IMG/VR virus record: IMGVR_UViG_3300018481_000001 | Span: 62,001 to 126,000 of that record | DNA length: 64,000 nucleotides | Direction: 5' to 3' (one strand) | Origin: a virus | Part shown: positions 15,548 through 23,482 of the stretch, piece after piece | Position numbering within the stretch: the stretch's first letter is position 1 | How the letters are laid out: each line of letters starts with the position of its first letter | Notes under the pieces: generated by a model | The model's database searches: none | Told to the model about the DNA's origin: nothing | What the model saw: only the letters and a program-made list of their open reading frames with translations | Position numbers and translations under genes: made by a program

Positions 15548-17749
15548 ATGCCAAAAAAAGCTCTTAATTATTTGGTTTTGCCCTCACGACCTATTGCGGC
15601 GGGAGCAGCGACGCCAAATCCAGGTATTGTTGGCGTGAGCATCTGGTCTAGCACAGAAATTGCTGAATTAATTTGGGATGGTACGAGCTGGCAATTGTCT
15701 GGCGCAGGGCTTAGCGCTACCACGCCACTTACATTGGTAAGCACGACCTCTGCAGCGGGGACTGCTTCAACGGCGGCTAAGACAGACCATACGCATGCAC
15801 ATGGTATTCAGAGTGGTACGTCGTTGCATGAATTAGCGTCGGGCTCTAGCGCTGGTTTTATATCGTCGACTGATTTTACGAAATTAGCGAGCATTGCTGC
15901 CAATGCGAGCGTACTGGCAATTACGGTATCTACAACACCCTCTGACTTGAGTACAGCGGCTATTGGAACGAGTACGGAAGCAGCACACGCTGATCACGAA
16001 CACCGCCATGGTTCACAAACTGACGGGACGCACCACGCACTAGCTACTGGCAGTGTGCCGGGATTTATGGCGCCCGCTGACTTCACGAAGCTAGGACTCG
16101 TGGAAGAAGGAGCCACTGCGCCACAGACCTTAGGGGGTGGTCCGAGTGTGTTGGCTTTGACAGGTGCAGCGGGTTCTTTATCAACGGTGTCGCGCCAAGA
16201 TCACACACATACGCATAACGTATTTACGGACCCAACGTTACACGCACCTGCAAATGGAACGACCGCTGGATTTATGACATCCAGTGATTTTACGAAATTG
16301 GCAAGTAGCGTAACAAGTGCAACCAGTACACCTGTTGAAACGACTATTGCACCACAACCATTACATGCGACAGCAGGTTCTGCAGGGTCTGCAATTGGCG
16401 CGAGTGCTGATACGCACGTGCATCCGCACGGCGCACAAACTACGGCAACACACCATGCTGCTGTAACAGCAAGTGTTGCTGGGTTTATGACGGCAGCACA
16501 ATATACTAAATTGGAAGGCATTTCTCCGGGAGCACCCGCAGAAGCACTACCTACCCTGGCTACAGGGGCGCCGCCAGCGATTACTGCAACCGGTGACGCG
16601 GGTGTTTTGACGACTGCTGCACGAGAAAACCATATCCATGCACATGGAGATTTAACTGACCCTTCTCTCCATGCAGTAGCAACTGCGTCTGTGCCAGGGT
16701 TTGTTCCGTCAGCATTGCAAGCAAAACTTGATGCGCTGGTATACGCAGTTGCAGGGCAAGGAGTAGCGAATGCGGGAAAAGTTATACTATTGGATGCAAC
16801 AGGTAAAATTGCTTCAGAATATGCGGGAGACGGCTCGCGAGGCACGATTGATAATCCCACACAAGACATAATTAATTTAGCGGTGGCGCCCACCCAGCCT
16901 GTTACATATAGCGGCACTGGAGGCGGTAAAATTTATATTAAAAATATAAATAGTATAAACAAACTACAATTTGCACCGGCAAATGATCAATCAGTAAGAC
17001 CGATTCAACAATTTTTGGGCACCACAAAAAGCCAGTATCTTGGATTTATGCTTCCTACTGCAACACAGTATAATTTTCGATGTGGTGCGGGGGTTTCTGC
17101 AGGTTCTAACGATATTGTTTCAAATGAGATAATTCGTGAACGCAGTTGTTATAACATAGTAGCAGGCTATACTGCTAGCACATATTCAACAGCGGCATTT
17201 ACTGCATCGAGTATGGCGGTTAGAAGAAGTAATGGATTTTATATTATCTTTACGTATAATGAAGGGGGCGCAGGAAAACTGTGCTGGGTGAATGCCATTA
17301 ATGGCATGGCGTTCATTGGATTAAGTCCGCAGTATGATTATACGACTTCTCCTGGAGTATTTAACAATACGCCTAATCGACTTGGATTTGGACTTGTGCG
17401 GTATACAACTGCGGGTAATACAGACACCACACGTGAAAGAAGGGTAACCTCATCCGATGCAACAGGGTCCCCACCATCGAGTTGGCGTGCATTGACCACC
17501 CATATTCCAACTAATACCGATATCATGGAATTGCATATATTTTGTACACCATTCGATACAACAAAAGTATATTGGCAAATAAAAAATACAACGGTCAACG
17601 TGTCTGAAGAAGGAATTATTACAGGGAGCTTACCTGCCGTAAACAGTTTATTGACGCCTGGTATGTATTACCAAAATTATGCGAACGCAACGGTGCTCAG
17701 TAGTATGAATCTTTTAAGCATCTATACAGAACAACCCGTCTACATGTAA
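15548..17749 (+). CDS. Tail fibre with His-rich repeats, 733 aa (tandem paralog 3)
   Basis: GAGGT precedes the ATG. The N-terminus (NPGIVGVSIWSSTEIAELIWDG) and at least five repeats (DHTHAHG, DHEHRHG, DHTHTHN, THVHPHG, NHIHAHG) follow the paralogs. The C-terminal domain (FYIIFTYNEG, WVNAINGMAFIGLS, MELHIF) is more diverged and slightly longer, as expected for a receptor-contacting tip. Three copies side by side suggest duplication and specialisation. Confidence 0.75.
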   Translation: MPKKALNYLVLPSRPIAAGAATPNPGIVGVSIWSSTEIAELIWDGTSWQLSGAGLSATTPLTLVSTTSAAGTASTAAKTDHTHAHGIQSGTSLHELASGSSAGFISSTDFTKLASIAANASVLAITVSTTPSDLSTAAIGTSTEAAHADHEHRHGSQTDGTHHALATGSVPGFMAPADFTKLGLVEEGATAPQTLGGGPSVLALTGAAGSLSTVSRQDHTHTHNVFTDPTLHAPANGTTAGFMTSSDFTKLASSVTSATSTPVETTIAPQPLHATAGSAGSAIGASADTHVHPHGAQTTATHHAAVTASVAGFMTAAQYTKLEGISPGAPAEALPTLATGAPPAITATGDAGVLTTAARENHIHAHGDLTDPSLHAVATASVPGFVPSALQAKLDALVYAVAGQGVANAGKVILLDATGKIASEYAGDGSRGTIDNPTQDIINLAVAPTQPVTYSGTGGGKIYIKNINSINKLQFAPANDQSVRPIQQFLGTTKSQYLGFMLPTATQYNFRCGAGVSAGSNDIVSNEIIRERSCYNIVAGYTASTYSTAAFTASSMAVRRSNGFYIIFTYNEGGAGKLCWVNAINGMAFIGLSPQYDYTTSPGVFNNTPNRLGFGLVRYTTAGNTDTTRERRVTSSDATGSPPSSWRALTTHIPTNTDIMELHIFCTPFDTTKVYWQIKNTTVNVSEEGIITGSLPAVNSLLTPGMYYQNYANATVLSSMNLLSIYTEQPVYM

Positions 17750-17757
17750 AGGTCCAA

Positions 17758-18285
17758 ATGCCGACGCCCTTCCGGATCAAACAAATCGAAAACAATCGCT
17801 GGGTTCCAAATCACCTGAGTGTGATGAATTCAGCTCACTACTCGCATGGAGGGGATCAACCCGCTCTGTTTGTTGATATTCGAAACAGTTTGTTTGCAGC
17901 AATAGACAATCAGTTACCCGGTGAATTCACCAAGGATGGTGAAATTGATAACTATAAAGAACATCTTTTCTCGCGCATCGACCAACGTACCCGTGAAAAG
18001 ATTGCCGACGGGTTCATGTTCGAGGGGATGGTTTTTTCTCTCTCGAGCAATGCGCAAACTAACTATATCGCCATGCTCGCCGCAAAAAGCATGCTGTCAT
18101 ATCCGGTGACGATTAATACGCTGGATGATTCGGATGTGCTGTCCCTTGCGGACGAAGATGCCGTGACGCATTTTTGTAGTACTGCATTGAATGCAGCCCG
18201 CGAAGTTATTGACGTGGGGTCTGAACTAAAGCAGGAAGTACGACAGGCAAATACGTCGGAGCAGCTTAATGACATCACCATTTAG
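17758..18285 (+). CDS. DUF4376-like tail-fibre-associated protein, 175 aa
   Basis: The C-terminal two thirds follow the DUF4376 plan: a basic helix RTREKIADG, FMFEGMVFSLSSNAQTNYIAML, VTINTLDDSDVLSLAD, and a terminal helix. DUF4376 domains are typically found in phage fibre or fibre-assembly proteins. AAGGT lies before the ATG. Its place directly after the fibres supports a fibre assembly or attachment role. Confidence 0.6.
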   Translation: MPTPFRIKQIENNRWVPNHLSVMNSAHYSHGGDQPALFVDIRNSLFAAIDNQLPGEFTKDGEIDNYKEHLFSRIDQRTREKIADGFMFEGMVFSLSSNAQTNYIAMLAAKSMLSYPVTINTLDDSDVLSLADEDAVTHFCSTALNAAREVIDVGSELKQEVRQANTSEQLNDITI

Positions 18286-18330
18286 TTCGTATCTTTGACA
18301 GAGCTGGCTTGCTTCGTGTATCTACGACGG

Positions 18331-18831
18331 ATGCATACCCCCATCCGCGTAATTGTTGTTTTTTGTGGCGTTTTGTTTGGCTGCGGCGCCCACCGAAGCT
18401 TGTTAAATTCATCGACCTATGGCGCGTGTTTCAATCACAGTGCGCCTTATGTTTCGCCCTTGAGCGGTAGCGCGAGCAATCCAGCGGTTTGCATGCCGGA
18501 GCAAATTGCGGGGTACATTATGTGCGCGGAGCGTCTTGGCATTGGCCAACAAAATGCCAGTGCGAGTTCGGAAAGCGCATTTAAAGTAGCGGCCGAATAT
18601 GCGAAAGTAAATGCGAGTGTTGATACTAAAAAAGCAGATACCTTATCGGTCGCCGTGACTGCGGACGCGAATCTCACCAATGCGAAATCGTATGCGTTGT
18701 TAGCGTGTGTACGCATTCTGGGAGAGCCAAGTCGTGATAAAGAGGCGCCTAACGACGCCACCAAGGCAACGCCGCCTAAGGCGCAGCTTCCGCCAACACC
18801 CGCTCTGGCGCCCTTGCCTGCACCACAATGA
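18331..18831 (+). CDS. Putative lipoprotein, 166 aa
   Basis: From the ATG at 18331 the protein starts with HTPIRVIVVFCGVLFGC: basic residue, hydrophobic core, and an LFGC lipobox with the modified Cys at residue 18. The mature part is Ala/Ser-rich and helical (SESAFKVAAEYAKVNASVDTKK) and ends in a Pro-rich tail. An outer spanin, a superinfection-exclusion lipoprotein or a virion-associated lipoprotein are possible; nothing decides among them. Confidence 0.55.
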   Translation: MHTPIRVIVVFCGVLFGCGAHRSLLNSSTYGACFNHSAPYVSPLSGSASNPAVCMPEQIAGYIMCAERLGIGQQNASASSESAFKVAAEYAKVNASVDTKKADTLSVAVTADANLTNAKSYALLACVRILGEPSRDKEAPNDATKATPPKAQLPPTPALAPLPAPQ

Positions 18832-18850
18832 CCTAAAAAATAAACAGCTA

Positions 18851-18938
18851 GGAACTGACCACAGCTGATATCGCAGACGGCCAACTGCCAATCCTTGAAC
18901 TTATATTTCGGCGAAGCACGCCGGCTGTGGTCAGATCC
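18851..18938. repeat. 15-bp inverted repeat between convergent genes
   Basis: GGAACTGACCACAGC (18851-18865) is matched by the complement of GCTGTGGTCAGATCC (18924-18938) with one mismatch, spaced 58 nt. It lies between the end of the lipoprotein gene and the end of the - strand gene at 18975. It could be a bidirectional terminator or mRNA-stabilising stem; no T-run is present. Confidence 0.5.
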
Positions 18939-18974
18939 TAACTGTCTATTAGAGCGCGCAAGCGGGTCATTGTA

Positions 18975-19130
18975 TCAACGCTTGGGTTTGAAATTTTTTT
19001 CCGTTTCTACAATCCAAGTCTGTATTTCTGCCATCTTATTCTCAAACTCTGCAGGAGGAAGATCGAGAAGGCTTTCGACAGCGTCTTTTTTAGACTTATG
19101 CTTCGCTATAACAATTCTACATTTAGCCAT
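18975..19130 (-). CDS. Small hypothetical protein, 51 aa
   Basis: A 51-codon frame starting MAKCRIVIAKHKSKKDAVESLLDL, with a basic N-terminus and acidic helix. AGAGGT lies 7 nt before the ATG, and the upstream GGTATAGGG motif is shared with two other genes in this window (19142-19158, 34814-34830 and 35853-35869). Those two signals make it a real gene. Function unknown. Confidence 0.55.
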   Translation of the reverse strand: MAKCRIVIAKHKSKKDAVESLLDLPPAEFENKMAEIQTWIVETEKNFKPKR

Positions 19131-19141
19131 GATGATTACCT

Positions 19142-19158
19142 CTATAACCCTATACCAG
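19142..19158 (-). promoter_or_regulatory. GGYATAGGGNYATAG motif upstream of 51-aa gene
   Basis: On the - strand CTGGTATAGGGTTATAG stands 11 nt before the start codon. Nearly the same sequence stands before the genes starting at 34792 and 35835. Promoter or operator; see findings. Confidence 0.4.
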
Positions 19159-19181
19159 GGAATATAGTGTTTTTATGTTAA

Positions 19182-19364
19182 TTATTTAAAATAAAGGTCG
19201 TAGGCGATTTTGCTTCGTGAGCTTGCAAGATCACGCCGATCGAGCTCCTCAAGCGCGATTATTAGTGTCGCGGTAATGCCCTTGCCAGTAGCCTGTTGCA
19301 CGCGCTGAAGTAATTCAGCAGGCAGTTTAACGGTAACTCTTTTAATGTCTCTGGGGCGATCCAT
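19182..19364 (-). CDS. Ribbon-helix-helix protein, 60 aa
   Basis: Residues 8-50 fit a ribbon-helix-helix DNA-binding domain: basic strand RVTVKLP, AELLQRVQQATGKG, then TLIIALEELDRRD. It follows higA by 3 nt in the same operon, so it may be a third component or an autonomous repressor of this operon. Such antitoxin-like RHH proteins normally bind their own promoter. Confidence 0.6.
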   Translation of the reverse strand: MDRPRDIKRVTVKLPAELLQRVQQATGKGITATLIIALEELDRRDLASSRSKIAYDLYFK

Positions 19365-19367
19365 GTA

Positions 19368-19676
19368 TCACCCAGTTTTACGCACCGAAACTTCAGAATT
19401 AATTGTCTCAGCGTAAGTTTGCTCCGCCAGACGGAGTTCATACGCTTTTTGACAATTCATCCAAAACTCTGCTGACATGCTGAAATGCCGCGCCAAGCGC
19501 AGTGCTGTCTCTGCAGTCATGCCACGCTTCTCTGCCACTAGCATGGTAATGCGGTTAGGTGGCACCTTGAGCGCATGGGCAAGTGCGCTCGCTGATAGGT
19601 TCATGGGAACTAAAAACTCTTCGCGCAGCATTTCGCCAGGGTGCACCGGGCGCATTCCATTCTTAATTTTAGGCAT
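19368..19676 (-). CDS. higA: HigA-family antitoxin
   Basis: The protein opens MPKIKNGMRPVHPGEMLREEF, which is the HigA signature. It continues with an XRE-type helix-turn-helix (SASALAHALKVPPNRITMLVAEKRGMTAETALRLARHF) and ends in EFWMNCQKAYELRLAEQ. At 102 aa it is of normal length. HigA neutralises HigB and represses the operon. The start at 19676 is chosen over the longer frame because it matches the family and leaves a 7-nt gap from higB. Confidence 0.85.
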   Translation of the reverse strand: MPKIKNGMRPVHPGEMLREEFLVPMNLSASALAHALKVPPNRITMLVAEKRGMTAETALRLARHFSMSAEFWMNCQKAYELRLAEQTYAETINSEVSVRKTG

Positions 19677-19683
19677 AACGACC

Positions 19684-19977
19684 TCAGTGGTAATCAACAA
19701 TTTCTACTTTTGCAGGACCTTTTACCGTCCAAACAAAACAAATTCTGTACTGTGCATTAACACGAATTGAATATTGCCCGATGCGGTCTCGCTTGAGTGC
19801 CTCGAGTTTATTTTGTGGCGGGACACGTAAATCTCTTAAATCAACTGCGTTATCCAGGCGTTCAAGCTTACGTACCGCTACGTTTCTAAGGAAACGAAAC
19901 CGCGAGTGACACCGAGTGCCCCGAAAGAGCGCCTCAGTGTCTTTACAAGCAAACGATTGAATCACGCGGGAAAGCAT
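19684..19977 (-). CDS. higB: HigB-family toxin (RelE-like mRNA interferase)
   Basis: The family landmarks are all present: VIQSF near the N-terminus, KLERLDNAVDLRDLRVPPQNKLEAL, RIGQYSIRVNAQYRICFVW, and the terminal VEIVDYH. At 97 aa it is full length. HigB cleaves mRNA at the ribosome. The order toxin-antitoxin is the usual one for higBA. In a phage it may act as a maintenance or host-control module. Confidence 0.85.
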   Translation of the reverse strand: MLSRVIQSFACKDTEALFRGTRCHSRFRFLRNVAVRKLERLDNAVDLRDLRVPPQNKLEALKRDRIGQYSIRVNAQYRICFVWTVKGPAKVEIVDYH

Positions 19978-20030
19978 AGCAGACCGTACGCGGTATGTAC
20001 AGCGTATTGTTCGTGACCCACAACCCGAAG

Positions 20031-20222
20031 TTACTTTTTCTTGAGCAGCTTGAGCTGGCGGTCGATTTCAGATTCTTGGGCATTTATGTTAGACCAATAA
20101 TCTGGGATTTTTTTGAGCTCAGTCTTGGCTGCTTCGATATCGCCTTTACATCGCGCGAAAAGAAGTCTCCCCAATTCAATGAGAGCTGGGGTTAGTTGAT
20201 AAATAAATTTAGCCCAGATCAT
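20031..20222 (-). CDS. Small hypothetical protein, 63 aa
   Basis: An N-terminal hydrophobic/amphipathic stretch (MIWAKFIYQLTPALIELGRLLFAR) followed by a charged helical tail. Its start overlaps the lipoprotein stop at 20219 (ATGA), so the two are coupled. Membrane association is possible. Confidence 0.5.
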   Translation of the reverse strand: MIWAKFIYQLTPALIELGRLLFARCKGDIEAAKTELKKIPDYWSNINAQESEIDRQLKLLKKK

Positions 20223-20599
20223 GAAATGCCTCCTAAGCTGCGAAAGAGCAACTTGAGATCCTCGAGTGTCTCTTGTGCTTCTGCGAGTTTACCTTCGGCG
20301 ATATACGCACGTGCTGTGTCGTGTTTTGTGCGTAGTGCATCGAAGACGGCGCGTATCTTTACGCAGCGCTCGCGAATTTTAGCAATTTCCTCGCCAGCTT
20401 TTTCAGGTGGGACATCGTTGGCCTTGGCCGCATTGAGCGCCGCGTATTGCGCACTTAAGCACCCGTCGGAGGCGAGCTTAGATGCGGGCCCGATGACCTC
20501 TGCCATCACGTCGAGGCCACTGCGGATGGCCATGTCGGGGTTGGCAGTGATGGCGCAGGAGCTAAAAAAAAGAATCGCTGCACAGAGAATAACTCGCAT
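20219..20599 (-). CDS. Putative lipoprotein, 126 aa
   Basis: The N-terminus RVILCAAILFFSSC is a lipoprotein signal with the lipidated Cys at residue 15. The mature part is helical, with the dense heptad-like segment KAGEEIAKIRERCVKIRAVFDALRTKH and a second helix LAEAQETLEDLKLLF. A short coiled-coil lipoprotein next to a small membrane-associated protein is reminiscent of spanin pairs, but the linkage is weak. Confidence 0.55.
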   Translation of the reverse strand: MRVILCAAILFFSSCAITANPDMAIRSGLDVMAEVIGPASKLASDGCLSAQYAALNAAKANDVPPEKAGEEIAKIRERCVKIRAVFDALRTKHDTARAYIAEGKLAEAQETLEDLKLLFRSLGGIS

Positions 20600-20606
20600 G
20601 GAGCTA

Positions 20607-20972
20607 TTATTGGCGATTCTCCGCGATGATGGTTTTGACCGTGGAGGGACTTACGCCGAGACGCTTGGCATTTTCGATGACCGTCTCACTCGAGCGAATG
20701 TCCGAAAGGTGCAAGTTTTTGGCGCGAATCTCAGCGTGCGTTCGTTGCAGTTCCGTAAGCGTACGGTCACGCCCAGGGGTTTGTAGAAGCATCTCAAGTG
20801 CAGCATCTGCTGCTTCGAATGCGTATTCGTTGCAGGAGATTAACATGACCACCTCGTTTTCGGTACGGATGGTCACGCGTGTATCGGTGTATTCGACTTT
20901 AATGTCTTGTGCATCCGGCCATGCACGGGTCGCTAAATCATATAAATGGGGTAGCCGTACATTTGGCGTCAT
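20607..20972 (-). CDS. Putative HTH-containing protein, 121 aa
   Basis: Starting at the ATG at 20972 (MTPNVRLPHLYDLATRAW). The N-terminal half is a small alpha/beta domain with strands DIKVEYTDTRVTIRTENEVVMLIS. The last 28 residues (SSETVIENAKRLGVSPSTVKTIIAEN) fit a helix-turn-helix of the Lys-Arg-Leu-Gly-Val-Ser type. Likely a small regulator; not otherwise recognised. Confidence 0.55.
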   Translation of the reverse strand: MTPNVRLPHLYDLATRAWPDAQDIKVEYTDTRVTIRTENEVVMLISCNEYAFEAADAALEMLLQTPGRDRTLTELQRTHAEIRAKNLHLSDIRSSETVIENAKRLGVSPSTVKTIIAENRQ

Positions 20973-21032
20973 AGGTTCCCAGATAGTAGGAAAACAATAG
21001 CCAATACAAAAGTGCAATAATACTTGGCGCCC

Positions 21033-21260
21033 TTATTTAGGGAGTACCCACATTACAGGAATGCTTTCCAAGTGGAGGAGCTCTCCGGTGGCGTGAAGCC
21101 GTAAAATGACTTCTTCAGCTGCGTGGATGGCCATGCCTGCTTTTTGTGCGATTTCAACGGTGGTCAAAGGAAACTGAGATTCTCCTAGGACCGTACGCAC
21201 GCTGTAATTAGCCATCTCCATAATCTGTTCAGGAGAACGAAATTTCCCGTTAATTATCAT
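21033..21260 (-). CDS. Winged-helix-like small protein, 75 aa
   Basis: A helix, then TTVEIAQKAGMAIHAAEEVILRLHATGELLHLESIPVMWVL, which follows the helix-turn-helix-wing pattern of winged-helix regulators. The start is coupled to the stop of 21257-21586. DNA binding is an inference from pattern only. Confidence 0.5.
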   Translation of the reverse strand: MIINGKFRSPEQIMEMANYSVRTVLGESQFPLTTVEIAQKAGMAIHAAEEVILRLHATGELLHLESIPVMWVLPK

Positions 21261-21586
21261 ACGCGTCTCCTTACCATGTCAGGTGCTGGATTGGATTCAT
21301 GACTGACAACAGTATACCCACGCCGTGCAAGATAGGCTTGCAACCGTTCATTAATAATGCTCTGCACGAAAAAGCCAAATTGCGGCTCGTATTTGTCTAG
21401 AAATTTTGTGAGAGCTCCGTTGCCGGGTTTTGTGGCGTCCATCGATGCAAGCTCAAAGTCTACACCAGGCCCGCGAATATTTATGCCTCTAATTCTTGAG
21501 GCTGCTCTACGAACATAGATACTTAAACCAGGAGCTCGTACCCACGCGCGATCTTCTTTACCGACTATAAACTGCTCAAATTTCAT
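21257..21586 (-). CDS. GNAT-like small protein, 109 aa
   Basis: The N-terminal strands (SIYVRRAASRIRGINIRG), the loss-of-motif central loop (KPGNGALTKFLDKYEPQFGFFVQSI) and the C-terminal NERLQAYLARRGYTVV are the standard arrangement of short phage proteins that look like acetyltransferase folds. The coenzyme A loop is only partly conserved (PGNGALT), so enzymatic activity is uncertain. Confidence 0.5.
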   Translation of the reverse strand: MKFEQFIVGKEDRAWVRAPGLSIYVRRAASRIRGINIRGPGVDFELASMDATKPGNGALTKFLDKYEPQFGFFVQSIINERLQAYLARRGYTVVSHESNPAPDMVRRRV

Positions 21587-21592
21587 ACTTCC

Positions 21593-21886
21593 TCAATCAG
21601 GTACAGCAGACGCCACGGCCTCCTCGAGCGCCTCTTTTCCAGGGGCGACAGCTCGAATAGTTTCTCGAATTTGGAACAGGCCTTGTGCCAAATCTGGGTG
21701 CTGGAAGGCTGCGCAGATTTGTTCGGCACCACCGAGGTTAAATCGCATCAGCGCTATTTCAGCTTCTGTACCTTCGAGACTCACAGGTTTGACTTCACCT
21801 TCGTCCGTGGGGACGCGGATGGTGATCACACTGAAGTTGCCGCTGGTTTCATCAGCACGGATGTCGAAGCGAATTCCTGAGCTCAT
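21593..21886 (-). CDS. Hypothetical protein, 97 aa
   Basis: The ATG at 21886 follows GGGGGA and is preferred over a longer frame. The protein starts with strands (SSGIRFDIRADETSGNFSVITIRVP) and ends in an acidic helix. It is divergent from the gene at 21922, so the 35-bp gap must hold control elements. No family recognised. Confidence 0.55.
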   Translation of the reverse strand: MSSGIRFDIRADETSGNFSVITIRVPTDEGEVKPVSLEGTEAEIALMRFNLGGAEQICAAFQHPDLAQGLFQIRETIRAVAPGKEALEEAVASAVPD

Positions 21887-21921
21887 TTGATTCCCCCTGT
21901 GCACTGCGGCAAACTCTCTGC

Positions 21922-22350
21922 ATGAGTGAAACACCCAAAGAGCGTGAACCGTGGCCCTCACCAGAAGTGGCCACCCCTAAGCCAGCTGTAACACAAACCA
22001 CCCCAGATGAGTCAAAACAATGGGCGGAGAAATACGGGGAAGACAACCCGGAGCGCAAGGTGGAGACTAAGGACGAGAAAGAATACAGCTTGCGCCAGAC
22101 CATTGAAGCGAAGGAGCCAAATAAATCCGAAGCGCTAAATGTGGTAGCGTGGTCGACCGAAGAAACGGCGACAATTCTTGGCTACATCGCCGATGCACCT
22201 ACCAAAGACGCGTCGGTATTGGCCCAGGAATTTCTGGCCAAGCATCCTGGTAAGCCCGTCGAAGTGGTGCAAGCGTACATCTTTAAGTTGCGCAACAAAG
22301 AAGCGAACGCAGCTACGGCACCCACGTCTGACCCAACTGACCAGGAGTAA
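21922..22350 (+). CDS. Acidic protein with possible Myb/SANT-like segment, 142 aa
   Basis: Lone + strand gene. The first 70 residues are Pro/Glu/Lys-rich and probably disordered. Residues about 77-128 (WSTEETATILGYIADAP, VLAQEFLAKHPGKPVEVVQAYIFKLRN) follow the Myb/SANT helix pattern. Its 3' end overlaps the convergent gene by 38 bp. DNA-binding role inferred only. Confidence 0.55.
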   Translation: MSETPKEREPWPSPEVATPKPAVTQTTPDESKQWAEKYGEDNPERKVETKDEKEYSLRQTIEAKEPNKSEALNVVAWSTEETATILGYIADAPTKDASVLAQEFLAKHPGKPVEVVQAYIFKLRNKEANAATAPTSDPTDQE

Positions 22351-22957
22351 ATTCCACAAAATGTTTGTTGGTTGTTGGATGAATGCGGCGCATGCACAAT
22401 GTGCCGCTTTTTAATTGCTGATTAAAATATAGCAGGGCGTTATGAGTGGGTAGATACCCATAATATTTCCAGTTGCGCCCTGCAGGCCAAACACCTGCTT
22501 CCACAATGGTACCGGGGCCTGGATTGGGCACACGAACCAGAAATACGTCTGCATGTGTAAATACGTAGTTTGTTACGTAGGACCATGAGTTGGACGTAGG
22601 GTATATATTTTCCATGGTTTTTAGGTGTTTAACTATGCGAAGGCGTGCTTCAACCAAGCGCACATTTTTTTCACCAGGTATAGGTCCATCCAATTTCCAC
22701 TCACGGCGGGTTTGATGGATAGCCACTACGCATGGTGCAAATAAATCTAGCGTAAATGGTGTGGTAGGTATGGTTGTATCTTGGCTCAACGTAACATACG
22801 CCGTGTGCGTGTTGAGCCCATCCAACTGACCGAATGTAAATGTGTTGTGCGGTTGCCGCACATTCTCGATCACGCCTAACAATGGCCCAAGAACGAAATT
22901 CTTGGTTACCTTCGAACGTGCTCGAGGGTACCCGTCTTCAATTGGTGGTAAAGCCAT
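22313..22957 (-). CDS. LGVIEN-family paralog A, 214 aa
   Basis: The longest member of a local family. It has an N-terminal LGPLLGVIENV, a hydrophobic middle strand run (YVTNYVFTHADVFLVRVPNPGPGTIV), a near-C-terminal HNALLYFNQQLKSGTLCMRR block and a further 20-residue tail. The family is tandemly repeated on this strand to 26,375. The fold is not recognised; alternating strands and a short C-terminal helix suggest a small alpha/beta domain. Confidence 0.6.
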   Translation of the reverse strand: MALPPIEDGYPRARSKVTKNFVLGPLLGVIENVRQPHNTFTFGQLDGLNTHTAYVTLSQDTTIPTTPFTLDLFAPCVVAIHQTRREWKLDGPIPGEKNVRLVEARLRIVKHLKTMENIYPTSNSWSYVTNYVFTHADVFLVRVPNPGPGTIVEAGVWPAGRNWKYYGYLPTHNALLYFNQQLKSGTLCMRRIHPTTNKHFVEFTPGQLGQTWVP

Positions 22958-23196
22958 AATTCTTCTTTAAATGAGCAGACCCACAAAGCTGTCGCAAGTC
23001 TCCGTTGCCGTGTACGGAAATAGCAGATTTGTTTGGGATAGATAATATGCCGCACGTACAGCGTCATGTGCTCAAATGCAAATGCGGTACAATACTCGTC
23101 ATCACGCAAAACAAAGAACATAGGGTCTTCAGAGCCGTGAGGCGCATGGACCACGTCTTCGGTGACGCGAATAAGTTTACCAAGCTCCAAGCGCAC
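22906..23196 (-). CDS. LGVIEN-family paralog B (short), 96 aa
   Basis: Carries the N-terminal LGKLIRVTEDVV and the C-terminal KEELWLYHQLKTGTLEHVRR of the family, but the central region is shorter than in its neighbours. It overlaps the next gene by 52 nt. A shortened copy, possibly degenerating. Confidence 0.55.
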   Translation of the reverse strand: MRLELGKLIRVTEDVVHAPHGSEDPMFFVLRDDEYCTAFAFEHMTLYVRHIIYPKQICYFRTRQRRLATALWVCSFKEELWLYHQLKTGTLEHVRR

Positions 23197-23209
23197 GCTG
23201 GAGCGTAGT

Positions 23210-23482
23210 TCAATGTGTCTTTCGCCATTCCACAGCCCAGGTATCCAGAAGGGTCTTGTAGCGCTTGTAGGATTCGACCCAGAGCAAGTCCAACGCAGTG
23301 TTGCGGCTCAGCCAGCCTGGGGAACAAAAGATTAATTTATCGTGCTCATCAAAAATGGCTGCACACCACAAGCCATTAAACTGAGCGATGAGAAAAGCAG
23401 GTGTGTCCAAACCTTGCGGCGGATATTGCCACCATGCGATATCATACTCAAATTCATATTCTTTTTTCTTACCCCAGAGCAT
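23210..23482 (-). CDS. Hypothetical protein, 90 aa
   Basis: The ATG at 23482 (MLWGKKKEYEFEYDIAWW) lies just inside the end of paralog C; a longer frame is less likely. The strand pattern FLIAQFNGLWCAAIFDEHDKLIF is protein-like. It sits between LGVIEN-family members and may be a diverged relative, but I see no shared motif strong enough to claim it. Confidence 0.5.
   Translation of the reverse strand: MLWGKKKEYEFEYDIAWWQYPPQGLDTPAFLIAQFNGLWCAAIFDEHDKLIFCSPGWLSRNTALDLLWVESYKRYKTLLDTWAVEWRKTH

Noticed and set aside
20196-20786. 196-codon + strand frame
   Set aside because: Lies antisense to the lipoprotein and HTH genes and has no supporting ribosome binding site or motif.
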